A stretch of DNA of 64,000 bases from Monosporascus cannonballus. Lineage: Eukaryota > Ascomycota > Sordariomycetes > Xylariales. The translations under genes were made by a program, and so were the position numbers. Of the stretch, positions 22,301 through 36,600 are shown piece after piece (the first letter of the stretch is position 1; every line of letters begins with the position of its first letter). The stretch spans positions 1 to 64,000 of the forward strand of contig QJNS01000055.1 in NCBI GenBank assembly GCA_004154925.1. Reading direction: 5' to 3'. The notes beneath the pieces were generated by a model. The model did not search any database. It saw nothing but the letters and a program-made list of their open reading frames with translations, and was not told the DNA's origin.

Positions 22301-25300
22301 GTCGGACTCCAGCACAAGAGTCAGACTATAGGAAAACACGTCATCGCTTTCCTTGGCTTGAAGCCTCTCATCCTTAATTAGGTACGCCCGGTGATAAAAG
22401 AAGGAGCTACTCGACGGCCTGACTAAATAATCAGTTACAATGTATCGCTCGAGACCTCCTTTCACTTGGCTGGCGTGCATAAGATCGTACGCTTTGAAAG
22501 CTTCAAACCCGCCGTCTCAGGCGCGACCTGCGAGATAGAGTCGGTCAGGATGATCGACGATGTAGTTGCTGAATCAACTGCGGCCGCCCGAGTCGATCAA
22601 CGAAGGACTAAACTCCGTTCTGAGTAAGGCCGACAGTCACAGTCAGCGACCTCCGATGATAATACAGCAATTCATCATCCGTCGACGGAACCGCCCGCTT
22701 TTCTCTCGTGTTTGATCGGGGGAAGAACTTCTACCCTTGACGGTACGAGGTAGTTCTTCCTGCGAGGTTTATCCACGGATACAATTTGTCCGGATCTTGT
22801 TGAAGTACGGCCGCCACCATGCTAATGCTGGCCTCTCCTATATGCCTATCAAAGGGCCGACGGCCGGGGATCATGCACGATTCTTATCAGAAGAACCAGG
22901 TTCTCGCATATCTGCTCGCTATCTTGATCCTTATTTGTCGGATAATGATGCTCTCGCCCATGGTAGTACAACGTGAAGGTTCTGTATTGGCTCGGAGATA
23001 GTGAGGGGACAGGATAAATTCTGAGTGCAAAGGCAACCGGATACTCTGCTAGACCATATACCTGCACGTTGTTGCTTCTTCTTCTAGGGTGATGTTAAAG
23101 GTGAGTGTAATACCCTTCAAGGGTACTGTTGTTCGCGTTACCCGGGCCTTCTCCTGTTGTATTTGCAGCTGTTAGTAGTCTGACAGCATCCCCACGCCTG
23201 TCACTAGAACATATATAACTGGGCTGGTGACTTTTCATCTCGGTAATACAATAATAACCTGCAGATATAGCCTCCCATCACAGGCACTTGAGTTTCATAG
23301 TGTTGGTTTTCACTGTATAGTGGAGAAACATCAAGGAAAGGAGAGCACCCAGATGTAGGTGGTCTTTGATCCACACCTAGGACATTCTCCTAGATGGAAA
23401 CTTCTGCCCTTGGCGTGTTGCAATATCCCCACCGAAGGCACGTAATCTGATAGCAATGTCTGCTGGTCTCTGTATAATATTTTGCAGGCCCCTTAAGCGG
23501 TCAAATAGTGCGATGGCGGATCGCAGGTCTGCATCCTAAGCCACCCCCTTCAAGTATAGGAAGGACTAGTATAGCAGTATTGAGCCGCCTTGAGCAGAAC
23601 GTTACACGACTATAAGAATGATATCTTTATCCATCACCTAGCGAGTACGTTGCGGAGGTGCAGCCTATATGTTGAGGGATTATAGCAGCAAAGATCACAG
23701 TGACGGGATGCAAACGCCGGTAGATCATGGGTATGCGCGGCGCACCAGTCCCCGATCAAGCTAAGGTAGGACACGATGACGCTGGTTACGACGATAAATA
23801 CGCAACTCGAGCTCGCTTCGGCAGGTCGTTTAACTCAGGATGGATCATCAATAGATGCGGATGGGGGTCATCCCGTTGTCGAGAAATAAACAACCCAAGT
23901 TTGGGTTCCGGGACCTCGCAATGCCGGTTCCCTAGCGAATTGACTTCCCGGAAAACCCTGCGCTCTCCTCGAGTACTACATAGGAGGAACGGGAAGATAG
24001 AAATATCAATCAGAGGAAACTCTCTGGTGCCTTCACATGTTAGTCAATCCCGCCAGCATATACTAGCGGACATAGTATTCAACCAACACTAAAGCTGTCG
24101 TAGCAAGTGTGCGACTCGGACCCTCACTAGCGCTTTCGACATGAATCGACGTCTTCTTCTAACTATACCGCTGCTAAAAAGCACCGTGCTAGTCATGGCC
24201 TCTCTCTGTGGACCATTCGAGTACTGTCCGGTCGGCTGGTACAAGACAATATTCCAATAGTATAGTACCGATATTGTCACAATTAATCTGATCGGAAGAT
24301 AAGGTTGCATAAGGTGTGGAAAGTGATTATTGTCTGATTAGAATTGAGCTCTGAGGAGCGGTGACTAGGAAGCTCTCTATATAACTGCGGCCTCGCCGGC
24401 ATAAGGTTGATCCGGGGTGCTGGGAGCTTTTGATGACTAACAGAGATACCCCTAATCTACGACAGATATCCAAGAAATGGGAAACGTAACGCGATATCTC
24501 TGAAGACACTTGTAGTGTTGGGGCTGGGGGCCAGGTCTGAAAAACAACCCAATATGGTGATCGGACAGCTAGCTTATCCACGATCTCGGAGGGAGAGGCG
24601 AAGTGTTGCCGTCCGTATTCCACGGACAAGCCGCGTCCGTCCATGTCTTGTTGTCGAGTCGAAAGCATCCCCTGAACGGGAGGCCAGTCACGGAGCTTCG
24701 TGAACGCAGAGGGGGGATCTATTTAGGTAACAGGCTTCGCGTCCATTTGACAGCCTTGAATTACTTTTGTAAGACCGTGTCGATGACCCAAGCGGGAATG
24801 TGGTGGTTCGGATGAACCGGGTACTTATAAAGGCGAAGTATGATGGAGCCGCTGGTTGTATTGTCATATACCACTGCGGGAGACTACCCTCTCATCATTC
24901 GCAAGGAAGCCACTCTACCATGAGACTTGATAAACTTCAAGATCAACCGCCACGAGCATCAGGCCCAAAGAGACATGGACAGCCACCAAGAAGGACACAA
25001 GCTGTGTCTCGTAACGTGTGATATACATTTCTCTTAGGCCACTGCAGTGTATAGCCCGTTAGACATACGGTAAGTAACAGACCGTCTTCATAATTAGGAG
25101 GGTGACATGGTGAAGAGCTGTTGGAATAGGGGTTAGAATAAGGGTAAGAGGACGCACATCTTCTGTTTATACAGTGACGCATTACCCAACCCTTGGGGTT
25201 GGTCGCTCAGTATGGAAGTTTACGGGTTTTACTTATTCTTGACTTAACCGGGACTCACCCTTTCTATAAGATGCGACTGCCCCTTTTCAGATCTTGACAT

Positions 25301-25717
25301 ATAACACTGCTATAAAAAAAACCCCTGAAGAGATATATGAAACTCAGAATCGAGTATATAACTCATTAAACCGGGAAGACCTATGAATTCTATGCGCGTA
25401 TACAGCTATACGTTAATCCGAGCACGCGACCATATAAGCCGTTAGTGGTAGTTGTACTACAGTGGAAATCAAGGCCATAACCGAGTCAAAAATTCAGCAT
25501 ACAAAACAAGCAAACATCAGGCAAACCCAATAACAACGTCTGGTATCTAAGACTACTAGCCTGTAATCCAACTCTCCTAAGGCCTAATCACTTATTAAGT
25601 TCAACGCTTCCCCATGATCCTCGCAATAATTACACTGACACCGTCGTGGCCTAGCGTAACATGAGAAGAACGCGTGCCTCTCGTAATCCTAACGCTCATC
25701 CGCTTGATGCTATAATG
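19354..25717. other. 6.3-kb spacer without recognised gene
   Basis: Apart from the promoter region above, I found no gene. The longest open frames (20,000-20,320 +, 21,108-21,485 +/-, 23,727-24,092 +, 24,327-24,668 -) lack family resemblance and splice structure. A 9-bp hairpin, TACCAGGGG facing CCCCTGGTA, lies at 19,807-19,826. Confidence 0.4.
19521..19530 (-). promoter_or_regulatory. TATA-like box upstream of the small secreted protein
   Basis: TCTATAAGAG on the minus strand, about 170 bp before the start codon and followed by a pyrimidine-rich stretch. This suggests a core promoter but is not proof. Confidence 0.35.
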
Positions 25718-27909
25718 CTACTTCCGCCGCTCCCCCTCACTACCCTCAGGCTTCGGCAGCTTCTCCGCATACGCTTCAAGCTTCTCATCGTCCCCGGCCT
25801 CATCAGTAGCATCCCCCTTCCCTTTGTCACCCTCCACAACGGGAGTCTCAACACCTGCTGCAGCCGCGGTACCAGCAGTACCGGCGGCAGCTCCAGCATC
25901 AGCACCCCCGTCATCATCCTCGGGCCCTACATCGCTCCGGACGGTCCTGAACTCCATGGCATCGTCGAGCTCCTTGCCCTTCTTCTCGAACTCGGCGGCG
26001 ACCTCGCCGCGGACGCTGCTGGCGCGGCTCACCTCGGCGCTGTCGGGACTTTGGGCGCGGAGGCCTAGGCGGCGCTCGGCGTCCGGGTCCACGACCCCCT
26101 CCTCGCCGCCGCCCGGGCCCTTCCAGTCGGCGGGCCGCGCCTGGGGGACGCGGTCCTCGGGGCCGGGCTGCTCGATGACCTCGCCCTCCGCCTCCGCCTC
26201 CTGCTTGGCCCCGGCCCCTCCCTCCTCCCCTTCCGCTTCTTTCTCAGCCTCTCCGGGAGGCTTCTCCGAGGGCGCCGAGACGGCCCGCCACACGACGGCG
26301 ATGCGGTCGGCGGCCCGCGTTCCCTTCTGGCTGGACCCCTTGATGCCGTCCATCTTGTCCCAGTCGATCTCGAAGACTCCCGAGTTGTCGGCCACGCCCC
26401 CTTGCTCGGGCCCGCGGCCCTCGAAGAACGCGTTGAACCACACGTGCGCGACGGCCGTCACCATCGTGAGGCCCATGGAGCTCGGCGCGCGGTTGCGCCG
26501 CTCGAGCGTGATGTTGACGTCGCTGTTGGGCACGCGCACGGGCGTCCGTGGCTTGAAGATGACGGCGCGGCCGCCGGGCTCCGAGGATGACGACGATGGG
26601 GAGGATGAGCTGCCGTTGTTGCTCTGGCTCTTGTCCTTGTCCAACCCCCAGAGGGATGCCGAGGACGAGTTCGTGGAGCTGTTGGCGCTGGGGCTGGATG
26701 ATGCGGGTTTGGGGTCTTCTTTTGAATCCGCCGCGGTGTTCTGGGTTTTCGACGGCGTCGACGGGCTCGGCGACACCTTGTGGATCAGCGTCGAAGCTCC
26801 CTTAGCGACTTTCGACTTCGCAGAGGACGGCGTCCCGGCGCGCTCGGGAGGCGACTTTATCGTGTCGCTTTCGTCACCCCGGCTATCCGGGTCTCTGGCC
26901 TCGTCCAGGACCTCCTGTTGCTCGGCGACGGGGGTGGTGTTGTAGCCAACCATGTCGTACATCATATCCAACACGCCGGTCCCGCCGGGCGCGTCGCCCT
27001 CGACGACGTGGCGCTCCCTCTTGGTGAAGGTGTGGAGGATCTGGATGCGCTTGCCTTCGTCGGCATAGCCCTCGACGCCGAGCTTGACGCCGTTGCGCAG
27101 GCCCCAGACGTGCACCTCGACGATCTCGACGGCGCGGTCGACGTACCGCTTGCCGTGCCGCGCCCACCGCTCGACGTACCCTATGGTCCGCAGCTGGCTC
27201 GGGATGGACACGCCCGCGCCCATCTTGGGCCGCATGCGCCGCTCGGTGAACCGCGCCAGCGCCTGCTCGGGCGTCCACCCGCACTCGGCGATCAGGTAGC
27301 TGCACGCGACGGTGCCGCTGCGGCCCTTGCCGGCCTTGCAGTGCACGACGACGACGTGTTCGCTATTCTTCTTGTTCTCCTTCTACGTGTCGATGACTTT
27401 CCCCGCCAGCTTCTTCTCTTTCTGCTGGTCCGGAGACGCTCCTCCGCTGACGCCGTCCGCGTCGAAGTCGTTCCCGTTGAGCCAGTTCCGCATGCTGGCC
27501 ATGATCAATGGCACGAGCCGGAAGGGGGGAGGATGATGGTCGGGCCAGGGGTAGTGCCTGATGCGGTCGTACACCAGCCCGTCTGGGTAGCCGGTCCCTT
27601 CGGCGCGGAACTCCCATATCGCCCAATTGGGCCCATGCTTGGAGTCGAGGAAGGCGACGAGCCGGTCGAGGGGATTGCGATATGCGCGTTGGGGGTACGT
27701 CTGCGAGGGGCCGGATCTACCGGAGAGGGAGGGTTAGTCGCTTTCTCTCCCCAGGTTCGCTAATCTAGGTAACGAACAGGTGACGGAACAATGACTGGAG
27801 AATCTACATACGTGGCGATGATATTGTCCGTCACGTAGCAGAGGTCGAGTCCGGCCTCTGGATGCCTCGCGCGAGGACCGGCGACGATCTGGCGCAGTAG
27901 AGACGCCAT
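25718..27909 (-). pseudogene. tep1: PTEN/Tep1-type phosphoinositide 3-phosphatase, one in-frame TAG
   Basis: Two exons, 27909-27812 and 27716-25718 (95-nt intron, GTATGT...GTAG), give 699 codons. The N terminus (RQIVAGPR, GLDLCYVTDNIIA) is typical of fungal PTEN. The YPWPDHHPP loop places Asp92 at the human PTEN number, and the P-loop HCKAGKGRSG puts the catalytic Cys at 159 and Arg at 165. A C2 domain follows (VWGLRNGVKLG, then FEIDWDKMDG), and the C-terminal third is acidic, Ser/Pro-rich and disordered. Codon 144 (27,385-27,383) is TAG, 15 codons before the catalytic Cys, with the frame open on both sides. TGG to TAG would explain it. No intron boundary removes it. PTEN removes the 3-phosphate of PIP3 and opposes PI3K/TOR signalling. 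Expressed as read, the product would lack the active site. It may be a pseudogene or a sequence error. Confidence 0.9.
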
Positions 27910-28479
27910 TGCGGTAGCTCAGTATCCTCAAGTAAAGGTACTTGGCATTGCTGAGAGAGCGTTGACGGGTCACGGTTCCCAATCGCCAGAATCCCGTCGG
28001 GTTTATGCGTGATCAATTGTTGGTTCCCTCCCGCCCACTGACGCTCCCTGTTGGTTGAAGTACCCAGACAGTACCCCTGGTTATCGGAGGTGGTGGGCGG
28101 CCTGTGATCGTCACGCATATACGTCATGGGTACACTGGCACTGTAGAGGAAAGGAGGATCTATGGGCTGGTGAGATCTGTCGTGTGGCTTAGAGCTTGCC
28201 GTTGAGGATGTGGCTGATACCGGCCGAATACTTCCCTCGGCTAGCTCAAGGCCTTTATTGCTCGTTCTCCAACTTCTTCAAAGTCACTCAAGTTGTCAAA
28301 TATAAGGGGCATCAGTTCTGTTATTGTATTCAGCTAATTACGTACGCTCCCGTAACGCGTGCAATTTTGTGTAGCCTAGCAACGGAGTATATATATTCCG
28401 ATCAAAAGGCAACCTTTCCGTATTTGATGTACTAAAGCATACCTGGCTAACTGATATACCCCCTTAACGCCTTCAAGCA
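27910..28479. other. Upstream region of the PTEN-like gene, bordering the AT-rich block
   Basis: Ordinary composition, presumably promoter and 5' UTR. Composition changes abruptly at about 28,480, so the upstream region of this gene is only about 570 bp long before heterochromatin-like DNA begins. No ORF with support. Confidence 0.5.
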
Positions 28480-29925
28480 TTTAGGGCGTTAATTAATTAT
28501 TTTATTGTTATTTTTTTTTAAATCTGGAACAATTTATTCTACTTTTTTTAGCGACTAAGTTTTCTTATATAATTATTTTTTTTAAAAAATTATTTATAAA
28601 TTTTTTTTAGTTCGAAAGTGTGCGTAATATTTATTAGTTTATTTACTAACATATTATTCGTATAGATTATTATTTATTTTATGTACATTTTTATTGTTTT
28701 TTATAGTTCAACATTATATATCTCGATATATCGTAATTTTATTATAAAAAATAATATTTGTATTAAATAACTTTATAATTTGTAAATTAATATATTATAT
28801 ATTTTATAGTTCCGTTTTTAATACAATTTTTGAGATTTTAATTACTTGATTTTTATAACATTTTATATAAAAAATATCATATTTCTTCTTGTTTTAAATA
28901 TAATTATTATATTTTATTTATTTACTTTTTACTAGATTACTTTTTTAATAACTTTATAATAGATATTTAAGATTTTTTTTTTCGATCCACTCTATTATTT
29001 GCAAAAAACGTGTTGTTTTATATACTCTGTAAATTATTGTGATTAAATTAAGAAATTTATAATTCAAACGCGATTAAATATAATATAATTAATTTAACCG
29101 TTTTAGATATATAATATTTAAGTTTAATTTAAATTCTAATAGTGAAAACATTACAAAAAACCTCGAAATACGTAATTATTATTATGTTATGACGAACCTG
29201 CTATATATCCACCTGGAGATATAAGTAGTATCCGAAATGGGGTCTTGATTTATAGATAAGAATAGGGCGAGGAATAATTTATTAAAGTTTTACTCGTTAA
29301 AAAGGTTTAAAGATTTTTTTTATAATAAAAAGCCGCTGCTTCTGGCTGTAAGCTCAAGTTAATAATCAAGGAGCGAAACTAAATAAGTGTTATTTATGCG
29401 AAAAACCGATCTATTATATATCTTAATTCCTTAAAATAAGTATATCGTAGATTTATATAATTTATATAATCTGGTCTAGATTATTTAAATTATTTAGATT
29501 ACTTAACAGGCCAAACCTCCTAGTTCCGAGGTTTACCCGTAACAAGTCCGTATTAAGCTTTATAAGTAAGTCTCTTCAAAACAAGAACCTTTATTCCTGT
29601 AACATTATTTCTTTTTTTCAAAGATTTTTGTCTTAAAAATAAAAACCGTAAATGGCCACTTTTATTTTATTAAAAAATTAGCTGGAGGCGTCCTAATTAA
29701 CTTTATTATAATAGGCCGTATTTAAAAAAGAAAAAAGAAAACCTTGTTTAAATTAACGCAACTTTCGTAACGTTCGAATTAATCCGATTAAAAAGTTTAG
29801 CGTGAAAGCTTTCCCTTGGTCCAATTATATTTGTTTTGGCGAAACCGATTATTTTTTTCATTTTTAATATTTCGAGCTGCGATTATTGCATTCGTCGCTA
29901 GCGCTTGGCTTACGACGTCCTGATT
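28480..29925. other. AT-rich sequence, origin unresolved
   Basis: Heavily mutated. No domain can be read in any frame. A less mutated patch near 29,187-29,260 (TGTTATGACGAACC-like start) might be an LTR fragment, but no partner was found. Confidence 0.4.
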
Positions 29926-30275
29926 ATGGATTCATTAACGAAACTGGGCGAAATATATAATCGCCTAGAAAAAGAACAACAAAAGGCGGAGAACATTTTA
30001 ATCGCGTATTAGAAAGTTACCGAGAAAAGGATAAGAAAGCTTATTGGCCAGATAAAGCGCTTATGTCTTTAGCAGAAGATCTTAAAGAAAAAAGTTCGTA
30101 ATTATTCTGAAAAAGGGATATAAATTAGATTAATTAGAAAAATAAGAAATGCTAAAGGAAAAACAGCGACGTATAGAGGCGGAATAAGGAAAACTTGCTT
30201 CCGAAATAAACACCATTATGAAGGCATTTACTTTTTTTCGACTAGAACGCCGTAAGTTTGGATTTAAGCGGGAGA
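29926..30275 (+). pseudogene. Relic of a coiled-coil ORF, split by copy A
   Basis: From the ATG at 29,926 the frame reads a charged helical protein start (MDSLTKLGEIYNRLEKEQQ), then stops and a frameshift. A second frame continues with a Lys/Glu-rich helix and LERRKFGFKRE. This resembles a repeat-associated coiled-coil protein family common in filamentous fungi (from memory). It ends at the LTR of copy A, and the sequence resumes at 37,109 after the duplicated GGAGA. Stops and frameshift mean it is dead. Confidence 0.5.
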
Positions 30276-30663
30276 TGTGACGGCTAAAGGGTTTAACCAA
30301 TTATTAAACCTTAGTCGTACGGGTTTATGTTGGCAGGAGTATTATGGGATTCTGAGCAACGGATATAATAATCGTATTACGTTTCGTAATACCAAAAGTG
30401 TCTTAGGTAACGAATTGTTATTATAAACTAAAGCTATTTAAATTATGAAAATAATAAACGTATATATTTTGATTTGGTTTATTAGCTTACTATCCGTAAA
30501 TTAATGATCTAGCTTACTGGCTTATTACCAGTAAGTTGGTAATCCGGCTTACTGGCTTATTACTAATAAGTTGGTAATCTATTGCGTAACCTGCCTTACC
30601 GTATATTTGTGGTTGGATTCTGACAAACCGTTTTTAAAAACCGTAATTTGGTAGGTTATAATA
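30276..30663 (-). repeat. 3' LTR of copy A
   Basis: 388 bp, starting TGTGACGGC on the plus strand. Its outer end aligns base for base with the other LTR apart from C-to-T/G-to-A changes, for example GGGCCATGACA against AGGTTATAATA. Confidence 0.85.
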
Positions 30664-33600
30664 TAATTTCCCCCTTCCACAAATTTGGCCCTTAATCTTT
30701 TTCTTTTTTTTGATAAGCGTTTTATATTTATTTAATATGTTTTCCGGTATTTTTAAATATCGTTCTCGCAAATTCGAATAACAATTTGCCTTGGTTAATT
30801 TAATTAAATTTAAAGATTTTAATATAATATTTTGTTTTTTTGTTTTGCCCGGCAGCTGAATTACTAATTGATAACCGGGGTTTTTCGTTATAAAGAATAT
30901 ATTCGTCGAGGTCGTTCGTACGACGGAACAAAAATCTCTATTTTTATGATTAATCGTTATATCGCAAAGTCAAAAAATTAAAAAAAAGTTAACGGTCGAA
31001 AAATCTTTGTCTAAAGTTTTTACGTATTTTTTTTCGTATATGTCGTTAACGCCAGCATTATTAATCCCTGGGTGCGAAATTTATTAATTGTATTTTTTAA
31101 TTCTTAGATAATTTTAATAACTTTACGTAATTGGATATAAAGTTTATGGTTAAAATATAAGCTTTAAATAGGGTAAATATTATTAATTAAAATATAATAA
31201 ACCAAATATTTTTTTAGATCTTATAAACCAAAATGCCATTATTTCGAGTGGTTCCGTTGTTATTAGTAAAAGTTTTTTTAATAGATATTAGGCGCCAATA
31301 AGATTTTTGGCGAGTTCTCAGGTATTCTCGGAGTCCGGATATTTTTTCCACTTAATTAGGTACTGGATAAATCTATTTTGTTTTTGCATATCGAAAATTT
31401 TCTTTATTTCGTATACGTATTCGTTTTTTATTTTTGGCTTATTTTATGCCGTATATACCTTAATTATATCCGTTATTAATTCGAATAAAAAACGTAAAAA
31501 ATTAAATAGAGTTTAGCTTTTAGTAAAAGTTTTAATTAATAATTATTTTCTAACATTTTTTTAGTAATTTTATACGGACCGATGTACTTGAAATCGAATT
31601 TTTTATTAGGTCGTTTTGCTTAAATATTTTTTGTAACGAAAAAAATTATTTCCACCGTTTCGAAATTTAATTCATTTAATCTTTTCTGATTATAAAATTT
31701 ATTTATTTAATTACGTACGAATTCCAGTTCTATTTTTATTTTTTGATATAAGTATCGTAAATGTTTTAACGTAAAATTTGTTTTAATATTAATTAAATTA
31801 TTATCGTATATTTTTCTATAACCTTTTAAAATAAAATCAAACTTTGCATTCGCTGGTATTATTTTAACATTTTCGTAGCAACTCGTATTATAAGTTAATC
31901 ATATAATTAACAGCTTTTAATTTAATTATTTTATTTGTATTTAATATAATATTATAGATAAATTTCCAAAGTTTAATTTATTTATTTTATTTATCTATTT
32001 ATTTAAAATTTAAATACGGTAAATTATTTATAATTTAAGCCGATTTACGTTATTAGGTTTTGCCAAAACTTAAATATAAGTATTAATCCTTTATTTAAAA
32101 TAACTTTTAGTAATAAGCCGTATATATTATAAATATTTCTGAAAAAAATATATACCATTTATTCGGCATCTGTATCTTTATAACATGGTAAAAATAAGAA
32201 AATTTTGTAAATCTGTCGACGATTACGAAAATACTATTATAATATATTTTTATAATTAGATTTTTTAACATAAAAGGTTTAATAATAAAATCGAATATAA
32301 TTAAATACTATAATCGCTTTATAATTAATAATAATTGTAATTTTTTGTATGACTTATGTGGTCGAGCTTTCGTTTTGGCATAAATATCGTATTATTATAT
32401 AAATTTTTGTATTGTTCATTTTATTTTAAAAAAATATATACGTTAAAACCGTTTTAAGGTTTTATAAATCCTTGGATATCCATATAACTGATATTTATAT
32501 ATTTTTTATATTAGAACTTTCTAATATTCTTTTGGAACTTGTATTTTATTTATTTTTTGGTTCTTTAGAAAACCATTATTGTATTATTAGATCTTTTGGT
32601 ATATATCGAAAGGTACTGTCGAAATTATCGCAATTTGTCGTAAGCGTAAATATTCTTTTGTAATAATATCGAAAATTGCAAAATTAATTTTAATTAATTT
32701 TTTTTTCGAGGTTTAATTACTTATTTAAGGTATTTGCTTTATTCTTCTTTAAGTTTTTCCTATGGATAATAACGAAATCGAAATTCGCTAATTTTTTCGT
32801 ATAACGAAATTATTATTTTATAAATTTCTTAATCGTAATAAATCGGATAAGATTTTAATAATCCGTATAAACCTTAACTTAATACAAATTTCCTTTTAAA
32901 AATATATAAATTTTCGAAATGCCATAATAATAACTATAAATTCCTTATTTAAAATGTCGTAATTAAATTCCATTTTTTTAAATTTATACAAAAAGAATAT
33001 AATAAGGTATAATTTGCCTTAGTTATTTCGTTATCCGATTATTAAGTTTAACGCGTAATTCGAAATATCGGTTTTTAATTTAACTGGGCGGTTTAAATTG
33101 TACATAATTAATATTAACGTATTAGTAATTATATATTTAATATCTTAAAATCCTTTTTCCGTATTTATTATTTATTTTTTTTGTAAAATTCGTTAGGAAT
33201 ATAATTATTTTACTACAGTTTCGAATAAACTTTCTATAGTAATTAGCGAATTCAAAAAATGCTTATACGCCCTTAACCATAGTTAGTATTTGTTATTTTA
33301 TAATTATAGCGATTTTTTTAAGGTTTATCTTAATATATCTTGGGGTAATAATATATCTCAGATATTTTATTTTTTGTTTATGAAATTAACCTTTTTTTGT
33401 ATTAATAAATAATTTTGCATTTTATAAAATTTAAAAAACTTTATGAACGTGTTTTGCGTATATTTTTTCTGTTTTTGAAAAAAATAAGAATATCGTCAAG
33501 ATAGCATACGATAAAAATATGGAAGTATTTTCGTAATATATAGTTTATTATCCGTTAAAAAAATTATTAGTACGTTCGTAAGTTCTATTAATGTAACCAA

Positions 33601-36600
33601 ATACTTAAATAGTCCGTATTTCGTTTTAAAAGTTATTTTTTATTCGTATTCTTTTTATCTTAATAAGGTTATATTTATTTTTAAGATCGAATGTTATAAA
33701 TTATTTAGTTTTATAAAGTCGGTTTTGTATTTCTGTAATTAAAGGTAATAATATTCGATTTTTAATAATAATATCGTTTAATTGTCGATAATTAATTAGA
33801 AATCGTAATCTTTCGTTTTTTTAAGTAGAAAGAATATAAGATACCTTATTAGTAATTTCGAAAATCAAATTTATTTTTTCTAAAACTGATTTTTCTGGTA
33901 TTTTTTAAAAATACGTAATTTATTTTCGCTAAGGTTATAAATAAGGTAAAACTTTATTAAGGATTTTTTTAAGAATTATTTTATAATCTTAATCGCTATA
34001 TTTTAATAACTTTATATTAAATTCCTTTTTAAAAAACTGTTTATAATTATAGCATTATAATAACATATTAATTAAATTTTCAAGCTTCTAAAACTATTAT
34101 TTTAAATCGTTATTTAGCTATTTTTATTTTACTTTAATAATAATAACGATACGTCGTATTTTTTTAGTACCCCTTTCTTTTTTTATATTTTATCCCTTTA
34201 AGTAATAAGGTTTTTATCATATCCTTATATCTATATTTGTCGTTATCATCAATTGAATATTAAGACTTTAATTTTCTTTTTCATTTATTAATAAAAACTA
34301 AAATAAATTTTACCTGGCCAATGCTTCCGTTAAATAAAACTCCATATTAACGTATTTATAGCAATCGTAAAATTATATCGAAATTTTTAAATAAAATAAT
34401 ATCAAACTTAATTATTTAATATTATTTTTAAACAAAAATCTCGAAATAATTAATTTCGCGTATAATCTTCCCGTTATTGTGAGCGAATTCCTAATTTTCG
34501 ATATTTGTCGTTATATAAAGTTTTAACTTATATCTTCAAAACAATTTAAGTTTATTAATTACATTTAGTATAATATAATTTCGGGCTAAAGTTCCGCAAT
34601 TCATTATTATCGTATACTAATACGTTTCGATTCGTATATCCAAAGTAATAAAATTATTAACGGCTTTTATCGTTACGTTTAAAGTCTTTTTTAAAAATTC
34701 TCTTTAATTTCTTTAGGTTTTATTATTCTGCGGCTTTTTTAAAAATAACCTTTTTTTAAAAAAACTTTGTTCAAATTTATCAAACTTTATTTATATTTTT
34801 TTCGTTTAATACTTTAAGCTGCTATATTTGTCGTTATTATCGGCGTACCTTTCTTTCGAATTATATTAATTATTTTTCATTCTGTTATAATTCCTTTTTT
34901 ATCGAATAAATTATTTTTTTTATCTTTACGATTATATCCTAATATACGTTATTTTGATTATCGTTTTAAAACTCCTGTATAAATTAACGTATTTTCTCTT
35001 TAATATCTTTTTTTCGTAAAGGTTTATTGTAAATATTAATTAAAAATAAAAGTTTATAATAATCCTCTGGTAATATCTTTTATTTTACACTAAATTAACT
35101 TCTTTTCCGTTTGGTAGTCGTATTGCTAATAATAACAAAAAGGTTTTCCTATAGGTATTACTTTTTTTCGGGTCAGGTTTTTATTTCGGCTAACGATTAA
35201 ATATTTTTAAGCCTATAAATCGAAAATATTAATACCATTATTTATTATTTTTATTAATTCCGGTACAATTTGAAAAATCGAACTTTTCATAATATATGTA
35301 AATAATCCGTCCGTAAATATATTACTTTTATTTTTTGTAATCTGGATATTTTCGTCGTGGACAGTATATAGCATATATTTTGCCGTATCGATTAGGGGTT
35401 TCTAGATAGACTTTTTTACCTAATCCTAATATTCGCGTAATTATCCTTATAATATTTCTTATTATGTTCGCAATATTTATTAAGCCAGCTTTTTAGTTTT
35501 TCGTATTTTTTTGCTAGAATTTTCGCTATAAGGGACCTGGTATATATTTAGACTAAATTATGTTAATGGATTTATTTCCGTTTTTTTGATTTTCTGTGGA
35601 TTATGTCTTAGATACAGGTTTTTAATCGTTTTGACGGGGTTTTTTAAACGCCTTATACCATATTGCCTTATGTCCTGTTTTGTTACAATTATTGCATTTA
35701 TCTGGTTCCAGTCCTTTCTGTAAATAGCTCCTAATTCTATAAGTCCTAATTCTGTGTCGTAAAAAGTATTGTTTTGTCGAAAAACGTTAATATTAGCTGT
35801 ATATTGGGATTTGTTATTATTTTTTCTTTTAGTACCTTTAATGTATTATACGTATTATCGATCGTTAATCTTAATTATTATAATGATATAATCCGATAAA
35901 TACTTAGGCCGATTAAACTTAAAAAACATTTTTTATATTTCTTTTTTTAAGCCGTCCAAAAATATAATTATTAATACTTTTTATTTAATTTAATTATTAG
36001 CTAAATTAACACATTATTATAATTAAATATTAATTTCTTTTGTTATAAGTATTAAATTTATATTTCTGTTTTTATTTTTTCGTTTATTATTTTAAAAGAT
36101 TGTTAATATTTGTTCGAATTATTTATAATTATTATAAATTCGTATTATTTCCGGGCTTCGTTTTTCGATTAATAAAATAGCCTATTTTTTTATAACCGGC
36201 TTAAATTAAACAATTATATTTCCGGTAAGACTTTTAATTGCAAATTTAATTTGTTTAATAAACGTGATAAATTGAATAAGAAAATACCCGACATATATTC
36301 GATACTAAGTTAGAAATGTTTATAATTTGGTTAAAGTTCTGTTAAAATATTTTAATTTAAGAAATTTAAGGACTTTTTAAATTCATTAATAAAATTTAAC
36401 TAGATAATTTGACTTATTCGAAAAGGTTTCCCGGTTTCGAAAATTTTTCCTTTTTTCTTAAACTTTTTATAAGCGGCTTAAAAGGAGGTTATAAGATTAT
36501 TATTATTTTTCTTAAGTTAAAAGATATGTTCATTTATGTTATCCAGTTATTAAAAAAGTTTTTCGCGAAAAAAGCAAGGTTTTTCTTTCCTTTTCGGATT

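Noticed and set aside
24327..24668. 113-codon minus-strand ORF
   Set aside because: No family resemblance, no splice structure and ordinary spacer composition. It may be chance.
25824..27763. Long plus-strand ORFs (373 and 327 codons)
   Set aside because: They are antisense to the PTEN-like gene, whose frame has clear catalytic motifs.
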